Of a DNA stretch of 64,000 nt, positions 57,494 to 64,000 are shown one piece after another. The stretch comes from Clostridiales bacterium SIT11 (GTDB lineage: Bacteria; Bacillota; Clostridia; Tissierellales; Peptoniphilaceae): contig CYUK01000003.1 in NCBI GenBank assembly GCA_001299455.1, forward strand, positions 248,001 to 312,000, read 5' to 3'. The notes below the pieces were generated by a model. That model saw only the letters and a program-made list of their open reading frames with translations, had not been told where the DNA came from and made no database searches. A program made the translations under genes and the position numbers. Each line of letters begins with the position of its first letter. Position 1 is the stretch's first letter.

Positions 57494-59741
57494 TGCGACA
57501 TCCTCCTTCTAAGATGGTTAAGTAGATGAAATAGACAAAAGTATAGGCGATTAAGGATTTTCCTTCTAGGACCTCCCTTGTCCTGGTGGATTGGACCTGG
57601 AGACTTTTAGGGTCTAGCTTGAGGCTTCCAGAATCCTTGAGGGAGTAAATTTTTGTCCCCACTTCTTCTAAATTTTGGATGGTCACCTCGTGGGGGTGGC
57701 CATGGGGGTTATCCTTGCCTGCAGAAATGAAGGAAATCTTGGGCTGTATCTGGGCCAGGAGCCTAGGTGTAGAAGAGGTCTTGGACCCATGGTGGGCCAC
57801 ATGGTAGACGTCCACCGACTTTAGGTACAATTGGTCCTCCACTTCCTTTTCCATATCTCCAGGAAATAAAAAGGTCCTGGCTTGGTCCTTGTAAAGTAGG
57901 ACCAAGGACTTGTTGTTTTCCTTGTCCTCCTGGGGGTTGCTAAAGACAACATCTAAATAGGCCCCCTCCCCTAGAAATAGTCGGTCCCCCTCCTTTAATT
58001 CCTGGTAGGAAAGGCCATATTGGTCCAGAAAGTCTCGGACTTCTTCTGGAAAATAGCCGGAGTAAATTTTTCCAAGATTCACCTGACCTAGGAGGTCCTT
58101 TAAACCATCACTGTGGTCTTCATCCCAATGGGTAATGACCACCTGGTCAAGATGACTAATGCCCCGAGACTTGAGGAAAGGCAGGGTATACCGCTGGCCT
58201 GGCCGGTAGTTTCTCGATCCTCCTGTATCTATCAAGGTCTGGCTGGACTTGGTCCAAATCAGGCTGGAATCCCCCTGGCCTACATAGATAAAGTAGAGGC
58301 CCTGGTCCTTGCTGGGATTGACAAAAGAGGTCAAAAAAAGGCTGAGGGAAAAGACAAAAATCGACTTGGCCACCAGGGGCGATTTACAAAAGTCTCGCCC
58401 ATAGATAAAGAGGTAGAGGGCCAGGTAAAATAGGAAGCTGGCCTCCAGGCTGGGCTTGCCAAAAACTACCCGGAGAGGGAGGTAGGTGGCCATTCCCCTA
58501 TTGGCCAGAACTAATACTTCCCCTAGACTATTGATTATATAGGCTAAAAGTCCAAGGGGCAGGCCTAAAAGAAGGACTAAGGCATAGACAAAGCTCAGGC
58601 AGATAAAGCCTGTGTAGAGGGGAAGTAAAAACACATTGGCCAGGGCCTGGGCCAGGTTGACTTCATAGGTCATGGCCAGGGACAAGGGCAGGATTCCTAT
58701 GAGGACGGCCAGGCTGGCAGCCATAGCCTGGGTGAGATTGTTGTCAAAGGGAGAAAACAGTCTTTGACAATAGGGCGTCAAGCGGTGGATAGCAAAGTAG
58801 GCAGCATAGGACAGGTAAAAGCCCTGGGAGTAAAAATACCGGGGCAAGAGAAAAAGTTGGAGGCCAAAGAGGAAGAGAAAAATGTGGTCAAAGTTCAGTC
58901 GGAGGGCTCTTTGCTTGCCTAGGATTGAAAAAAATAAAAAGCAAAGAACGCGAAAACCACTGACAGACCCCTGGATAAAGGCCAGATAGAGGCAGGCCAT
59001 GGAAAAAGCCAGCCACTGGCTCTTGTTCTTGGAAAAAAAGAGGGCCAGAACCAGGAAAACTCCCTGGTAGAGAAGGCCAATATGGAGGCCGGAAATGGCC
59101 AGAATATGGGCCAGACCCAGGTCCCTTAAGTCCTCAGACCAAAAGGAAGAAGTTTTTCTGGATAGGACCACTTGGTTAAAAAGTGCCTGGCTTTCCTGGC
59201 TCAGGCCCGGTCCCTCTTCCAACTTATGTAAAATCTTATTTTGGATCCGGTCAAAAAATCCCGGTTCTTTCATTTGCCGGAGGCCCTGAGCAAAGCCAAG
59301 ATATTGGATTCCCTGGCTCCTTAAGTAGTCTCCATAAAAGGGCCCCGATGAATCTGTGGCTTCTTCAGGTAATTTTAAGTCTCCCCTGAAAATCCAGGTG
59401 CTTCCCCGGTCCATGGGTCTTTTTGAATAGACCAGGGCCCTTTGACCTGTCTTGGTAAACTTCAACTTGACTTGGTAACTGGTTTCTTTTTTCAGGCAGT
59501 CCAGGACCTTTCCCTGGACCTGTCCCTGGAAGGGTCTTGGAACTTCCTCCCTGGGAAGGCCAGATCGGACATAAAAAAGAAGAAAGAGGCCTAGACAGAT
59601 GGCCAGCTTTTTCTTCCCCTCCTGGTCCCTAGTGGAAAGGAGAAAACCAAGGCTCAAGAGGCCCAGGACAAGATAGGGCAAAAAATCCAAATTTTTCATT
59701 TGAAAATACAATCCTGCCAGGATGGAAAATAGATAAGCCAA
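57432..59741 (-). CDS. comEC: DNA internalization channel ComEC/Rec2
   Basis: 769 residues. N-terminal OB-like DUF4131 region, the Competence domain with about ten membrane helices (LAHILAISGLHIGLLYQGVF is the family hallmark), then a metallo-beta-lactamase-like domain (ITHWDEDHSDGL and HVAHHGSKTSSTP). TTG start with GGAGG six bases upstream. Forms the membrane channel for single-stranded DNA uptake. No comEA is in the window. Confidence 0.95.
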   Translation of the reverse strand: MAYLFSILAGLYFQMKNLDFLPYLVLGLLSLGFLLSTRDQEGKKKLAICLGLFLLFYVRSGLPREEVPRPFQGQVQGKVLDCLKKETSYQVKLKFTKTGQRALVYSKRPMDRGSTWIFRGDLKLPEEATDSSGPFYGDYLRSQGIQYLGFAQGLRQMKEPGFFDRIQNKILHKLEEGPGLSQESQALFNQVVLSRKTSSFWSEDLRDLGLAHILAISGLHIGLLYQGVFLVLALFFSKNKSQWLAFSMACLYLAFIQGSVSGFRVLCFLFFSILGKQRALRLNFDHIFLFLFGLQLFLLPRYFYSQGFYLSYAAYFAIHRLTPYCQRLFSPFDNNLTQAMAASLAVLIGILPLSLAMTYEVNLAQALANVFLLPLYTGFICLSFVYALVLLLGLPLGLLAYIINSLGEVLVLANRGMATYLPLRVVFGKPSLEASFLFYLALYLFIYGRDFCKSPLVAKSIFVFSLSLFLTSFVNPSKDQGLYFIYVGQGDSSLIWTKSSQTLIDTGGSRNYRPGQRYTLPFLKSRGISHLDQVVITHWDEDHSDGLKDLLGQVNLGKIYSGYFPEEVRDFLDQYGLSYQELKEGDRLFLGEGAYLDVVFSNPQEDKENNKSLVLLYKDQARTFLFPGDMEKEVEDQLYLKSVDVYHVAHHGSKTSSTPRLLAQIQPKISFISAGKDNPHGHPHEVTIQNLEEVGTKIYSLKDSGSLKLDPKSLQVQSTRTREVLEGKSLIAYTFVYFIYLTILEGGCRIELSKNRTGNGGQGLGPPIW

Positions 59742-59810
59742 GTCAAACCTCCTTTCATACCATTGTACCGAAATCTATGGTAAAATAAAAGCAGTAAAGG
59801 ATGGATGATT

Positions 59811-61178
59811 ATGGAAAAAATAAATTATAAAGCCTATCGAAAAGACCTAAAAACTCCCTTAAGAAAATTAGACGACCATACATACCTAGTAGATGACAGC
59901 CTTTTTATTGAAAAATCAGACCACTATGAGGCCCAGCTAGGTCTTGTTGGCGGCCAGGAAGTAGAAAGCTTTGAACGACTGGACCAAGGTTACAAGTTGA
60001 CTCTTGCTGGCCTTCCCCAGGATGAGCTTCAAAAAATCAATTGGATGGACCGCCTCCAATTTATGCAGTTTTCCCTTTGTCGGGTCCTCTACAGCCTGGC
60101 CTTTAACCACCTCCTGTCCATAAAAACTCTTAATTTTTATATTGGAAAGGACCGGGCCAGTATTCTCTTAGAGGCAGAAGACCTTCCCTACAGGTCCTTA
60201 GACCGGATTGAATCCTTAGTCGCCCACACTATCCAGGCCAACCTCCTGGTATCCCAAACAAAAATTGACCAGGGCGTCCTCATCCGAGTGGCGGACTACC
60301 CCCTCCAAAAGAGTCAAGGCCCCCACCTCCTTCGGACAGGTGAAATTGGCTTTAGTCGGATTACCGACCTAAAGAAAACAGATGATGGCCTTGTTCTGGA
60401 CTTTATCTGTGGCCACCTGGCCCACCAGGACTACCTGGATCTGGCCAAAAATATGGGCCTCTTAAGTGAATTTCTTCGCTGCCCCCTAGACCAGGTCCCC
60501 GACCAAGTGAAGCGGCGAATTATGGCCAAGGATAAGACTAAAAAAGTCTCCCCAGACCAAGAAAGAGAAAAGAAAGTCCCTTCTGACTTAAAGACAGAAG
60601 AGGAAATCCCAGGTTCCCTAGCCAAGGAAGAGGATCTTTCCCAACAAGTGGAAGAAAATTCTAAAGAAGAAACCACGCCCTCTCCCAAGGAGGCTTCCCC
60701 TGAAAAACTTTCTGGAGAAAAGGAAACCCCCAGTCCGAAAGAACCTAAGAAAGAAAATCTGGAAGACAAGCCTGTTCAGGAAGATATATATCAAAAGGAC
60801 TTCCAAAACATGGTCCAAGACTTTAAAGCCCAGGCCAGTGAAGTTGGTGGAATTTCCTATATCTACAGGAACCTAAAAGACATTTCCCTGAGAGAGGTCA
60901 AGGAAGTATCTGCTAAAATTATGGATGAAGACAATTACATCCAAATCTACGGCCTCCCTAGTCCCGATATCTCTCCCTTCCTAGTCTGCCTGTCGAAGAA
61001 CCGGAGTGAAGACGTCAAGAAAATATTTGACCACCTGAAAAAAGACTACCAGCTGGAAGGTGGCGGCAACTACCTCCGGGTCCAAGGATCTGTGAAGACA
61101 GAAAATCTTCCTAGCGTAATGGAACAATTTTTAGCCGGCATCCAAGGACAAATTGAAAATGAAAAAGAAAAAGAATGA
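59811..61178 (+). CDS. Degenerate AlaX/AlaRS-editing-like protein with DHHA1-type C-terminus
   Basis: About 455 residues. An AlaX-like N-terminus lacks the zinc site: where the family has the HxxxH helix, this has MQFSLCRVLYSLAF (no His). The CGGTH motif reads SQGPH (S168, H172) followed by an intact LRTGEIGFSRI. A Lys/Glu/Pro-rich linker spans about 225-325. A DHHA1-like domain with GGGNYLRVQGSV ends the protein. So the fold is kept but deacylase activity is probably lost. Possible tRNA-binding or regulatory role (inference). Divergent from comEC. Confidence 0.7.
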   Translation: MEKINYKAYRKDLKTPLRKLDDHTYLVDDSLFIEKSDHYEAQLGLVGGQEVESFERLDQGYKLTLAGLPQDELQKINWMDRLQFMQFSLCRVLYSLAFNHLLSIKTLNFYIGKDRASILLEAEDLPYRSLDRIESLVAHTIQANLLVSQTKIDQGVLIRVADYPLQKSQGPHLLRTGEIGFSRITDLKKTDDGLVLDFICGHLAHQDYLDLAKNMGLLSEFLRCPLDQVPDQVKRRIMAKDKTKKVSPDQEREKKVPSDLKTEEEIPGSLAKEEDLSQQVEENSKEETTPSPKEASPEKLSGEKETPSPKEPKKENLEDKPVQEDIYQKDFQNMVQDFKAQASEVGGISYIYRNLKDISLREVKEVSAKIMDEDNYIQIYGLPSPDISPFLVCLSKNRSEDVKKIFDHLKKDYQLEGGGNYLRVQGSVKTENLPSVMEQFLAGIQGQIENEKEKE

Positions 61179-61184
61179 CAAAAG

Positions 61185-61214
61185 ACCTGGTTCCTCTTGC
61201 GGGCCAGGTTTTTG
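61185..61214 (+). terminator. Terminator of the AlaX-like gene
   Basis: ACCTGG/CCAGGT stem (61185-61190 and 61204-61209) with a 13-base loop and a T run, six bases after the stop. 61215-61303 shows no further clear feature. Confidence 0.8.
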
Positions 61215-61303
61215 AACCTATGGATTAATTATAATTTTCCTGTTTTCTTTATTACGTCTATTTACTATCTACCTTTGTAATCGTTTAATAATTCTGCTTC
61301 TAC

Positions 61304-61942
61304 TTAAGGAAGCTTTAATAATTTATCATTGAGATTCACCCTTTTCTCTACTTTATTCTTTAAATATTCGTCGTGTGTTACAATGATAATTGTCTTTCCG
61401 ATATCATTTAACTGCTCTAAAATCTCAAATATATTTTCCGCATTTTTTCTATCTAGAGACCCAGTTGGCTCGTCTGCAAGTATGTATTTGCATTCTTTTA
61501 AATACAACCTAGCCATAGCGACCCTCTGTTGTTCACCACCAGATAAAGTATATACCTTACTGTTTTTTTTATCATCTAAACCTACCATTTTTAATGCAGA
61601 ATCTATACTTACATCTGTGCGATCTTCTTTTCTTATAAGCTTTAGATTTTCTTCCACTGTTTTGCTTTCTACTAACACGAAATTCTGAAAGATAAACCCA
61701 AGTTTTTTCCTGAATAAATCGAGTTTATCTTTTTTAGTTTCAATTGGCTTTCCATCAAATAGGATTTCTCCTTCTTGATATGGCTCTAGTTGACCGATCA
61801 TATTTAATAAGGTAGTTTTACCTGTCCCACTATCTCCAGTGATACAAAGGAAATCCCCATCATTAATTATTAAATTGAAGTTTTTGAACAAAATATGCTC
61901 ATCAAAGTTCTTACATAAATTCTTTATCTGTATCACTTTCAT
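61304..61942 (-). CDS. ABC transporter ATP-binding protein, bacteriocin-associated type
   Basis: 212 residues. Walker A GDSGTGKTTLLN, signature LSGGEQQRVAMARL, Walker B YILADEPTGSLD. Short MacB-like ATPase of the kind paired with bact_immun_7tm permeases (lactococcin 972 group). Overlaps the permease by four bases. AT-rich codon use sets the pair apart from the core genes. Confidence 0.85.
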   Translation of the reverse strand: MKVIQIKNLCKNFDEHILFKNFNLIINDGDFLCITGDSGTGKTTLLNMIGQLEPYQEGEILFDGKPIETKKDKLDLFRKKLGFIFQNFVLVESKTVEENLKLIRKEDRTDVSIDSALKMVGLDDKKNSKVYTLSGGEQQRVAMARLYLKECKYILADEPTGSLDRKNAENIFEILEQLNDIGKTIIIVTHDEYLKNKVEKRVNLNDKLLKLP

Positions 61943-63885
61943 TGACCTCCTTTTATTATATGAGAAAGAAGTATATCTTCATTACTCTTTACTTGAATCA
62001 TAGTATACATTATTTCCAGTGCTATCAATACTATCGCAAGAATCGTAAACACTTTCAAACTAAAGACAGATAGATGTATATAAATAAGGCAACTAATCAA
62101 TAAGCTGATAAGTACAGTCAATGCTTGAGTTGATAAAAATATTTTGTTTTTTTCAAAAATGCTATAGCCAAGAATTGTCTTTAATACAAATTCTTTACGA
62201 CGCAAAAAGTACTGCATTCTTATTATAAAAGCTAAAATCAAAAAGTTTAAGCCTAAAAATAGCAGGTTCATAAATAATAACATTGTCGTATTACGTCGTA
62301 TATTATTCAACTCAAATGTAAATACATCATATATGTTTGTTCGTTTTGCTATTTGATTTTCTAACTGAAACTTCTCAATTAGTTCTTCATATTCTTGCCC
62401 ACTTAAATCATAGGGTGTTGAATAGGCATAATAGAGCCTAGCATCCGCATTTATGGTTGAGATCCCCATGTTTCTTGTTTCTAAAATTACTAGAGGAGAC
62501 TCTAATAGAACACTTCGGAGCAAACTGTTGGTATCATTGATTGCTATAATTTCTATCTTGTCCTTATATTTTACGTAATCAATTTTACTATTGGACGGAT
62601 AGTATAGCTCTAGAATTCTTTCTATCTCCTCCTTTGTATAATCAGATAATTCAGATTGGTAAAAAACAGCCAAGTCTGTTCCTTCTTTTAAGTCATGGAG
62701 AGGTAGCTGTATCTCTTGCTCCTCTAATGCTTTTTTATTTACTAATATGGATTCCAGCCCACCTAAATTTCTTGAAAAATTAAACATCAACATTGAACGT
62801 TCATAATATTTGTCGTTTAAGTATTTATGAAGGAGGGCTGTATCGTCGGTATTATCTATATCTTTCCCCAAGGAATTATCAAGTCGGTAATTTAATTGAT
62901 AGTAGGAATATTCTTTATGATTTTCAAAAAAAGGTTTCTGCTTAGCATAGTCTAACCCGTTTTTTATAATCAATCCATTGCTGTACATTAACTGTATTAA
63001 AATCAATAGGATAAGAACTCGAACTCCGTATGAAATCTTTACTACAGTATTATTGTTTTCTGCACGAATCCCAGTTTTTTCAATTTTATTTGCTGTTATT
63101 ATATAGAGTAGCAAGGCCAGTAATAACTGTAAACTATATGCAATAGCTAAATAGTATCTTATGTATTCTAAGTAATAGAATCTCTTTATAAAAAGGTATA
63201 GGATAGCTGTAATCATACCCAAAATAAGCTGATCTTTTAAAAATAATTTCAAATTGCTTTTTACTATATCCACACCTTGTATAAGCTTTATATAGTTTTC
63301 TTTTTTGCTAATTTGCAGTTCGAATGTAGTTATCAAAATGAGGACAAGATAAACAATTGACAGCACGAGAAGAGTTTTGTTCCTCAATGTATTGGATTTT
63401 CCATAGTAATTTGGGAATCCTCCCCCGTATTGATCGATAAGTTCTTTTTTAAACTCTCTTATTTGGGTTAAATCTTCGACATCATTGGTGAAGAACAATA
63501 CTTTTAAGGAATCTACATTCTCTAGTTCTTTCCAATCATGGAATATAACCTCTGCTTCACCTGCTACTAGACTATTATAAACACCTTTTTTATTAAATAT
63601 TTTTTGAAGTTTTTTAAGTCCAATTTCATTAACATAGATATGATACTCTTTTCGTTTTTCTTTTGGTAACTTGTTTTCTAAAGCAAAAATTCCTAAATTA
63701 TATTTTTCTGCTATGTCTACAAAATCTTTTTTTGCAACACTTAAATCCTCTACTTGATTAACAGCAAAAGTACAGTTAATATAATCATCAGAAAAGCTAT
63801 CTAAATTATAAATATATAATTCTCCTAAAATCAGGAAAGAAATGATGACGCATATGCTATATACTATAATTTTTATTTTTCTCAT
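61939..63885 (-). CDS. Bacteriocin-associated integral membrane protein (DUF1430-like ABC permease)
   Basis: 648 residues. One N-terminal membrane helix (about 7-28), an extracellular region (about 30-165), a membrane block (about 170-300), a second large extracellular region, and three C-terminal helices (about 525-640). This is the layout of DUF1430/bact_immun_7tm permeases found beside lactococcin-972-like bacteriocins. It likely exports the bacteriocin or gives immunity. AAAAGGGG precedes the ATG. A bacteriocin gene, if present, would be to the right of the window. 63886-64000 shows no complete gene. Confidence 0.8.
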   Translation of the reverse strand: MRKIKIIVYSICVIISFLILGELYIYNLDSFSDDYINCTFAVNQVEDLSVAKKDFVDIAEKYNLGIFALENKLPKEKRKEYHIYVNEIGLKKLQKIFNKKGVYNSLVAGEAEVIFHDWKELENVDSLKVLFFTNDVEDLTQIREFKKELIDQYGGGFPNYYGKSNTLRNKTLLVLSIVYLVLILITTFELQISKKENYIKLIQGVDIVKSNLKLFLKDQLILGMITAILYLFIKRFYYLEYIRYYLAIAYSLQLLLALLLYIITANKIEKTGIRAENNNTVVKISYGVRVLILLILIQLMYSNGLIIKNGLDYAKQKPFFENHKEYSYYQLNYRLDNSLGKDIDNTDDTALLHKYLNDKYYERSMLMFNFSRNLGGLESILVNKKALEEQEIQLPLHDLKEGTDLAVFYQSELSDYTKEEIERILELYYPSNSKIDYVKYKDKIEIIAINDTNSLLRSVLLESPLVILETRNMGISTINADARLYYAYSTPYDLSGQEYEELIEKFQLENQIAKRTNIYDVFTFELNNIRRNTTMLLFMNLLFLGLNFLILAFIIRMQYFLRRKEFVLKTILGYSIFEKNKIFLSTQALTVLISLLISCLIYIHLSVFSLKVFTILAIVLIALEIMYTMIQVKSNEDILLSHIIKGGQ

Positions 63886-64000
63886 GACATAGCACCCCTT
63901 TTACTTTAATCTTTTATTATATGATACCCTGTTTTTCTGAGAATAACCACTACATTACACATTTTATAGTCTATTCTTTTCCTATTGTTGTTTTGTATTT

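Overview
The window is a stretch of chromosome from a low-to-moderate GC, probably non-sporulating anaerobic Firmicute. I infer Tissierellia/Peptoniphilaceae from gene order and protein style; no rRNA is present to confirm it. Most of it is housekeeping sequence in blocks also known from Bacillus and other Firmicutes, nearly all on the minus strand with ATGA overlaps or a few bases between genes.

Reading on the minus strand from the right: comEC-holA, then lepB-lepA-hemW, then hrcA-grpE-dnaK under a CIRCE operator, then (after an insertion) dnaJ-prmA-rsmE-mtaB-hit, rpsU-yqeY, nfeD-like-floA-unknown-phoH-ybeY-undecaprenol kinase/PAP2 fusion-cdd-era-recO-glyQ-glyS-ccpN-ppsR-dgt-dnaG-sigA-trmK-nif3, then purE-fhs-yerC, and finally yicC-gmk-rpoZ-coaBC-priA-def-fmt-metallopeptidase-rsmB-rlmN-prpC. 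Plus-strand exceptions in the core are rqcH/fbpA, rpsT and a degenerate AlaX-like gene.

The accessory centre is 35.6-49.0 kb, which separates dnaK from dnaJ. It is clearly more AT-rich than the core. From left to right it holds: a large methyltransferase with two catalytic heads; a convergent methyltransferase fused to an Mrr-type nuclease; a regulator with two HTH domains; a gene remnant; about 460 bp of spaced repeats; a frameshifted primase/SF3 helicase; two small proteins, each preceded by a copy of the same long hairpin; a GC-rich hairpin; an HK97-type major capsid protein; a TnpW-like small protein; and a large serine recombinase. The two ends carry a 19-base inverted repeat broken by two single-base gaps. 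The chromosomal bases outside it can be rejoined into an intrinsic terminator hairpin. I read this as one satellite-like integrative element that entered a terminator between dnaK and dnaJ and carries a restriction-modification cargo. The single-element reading is inference; the inverted repeat and hairpin arms are seen directly.

A second AT-rich patch at the right edge (61.3-63.9 kb) is a two-gene ABC transporter resembling lactococcin-972-type bacteriocin immunity/export systems; any bacteriocin gene would lie beyond the window.
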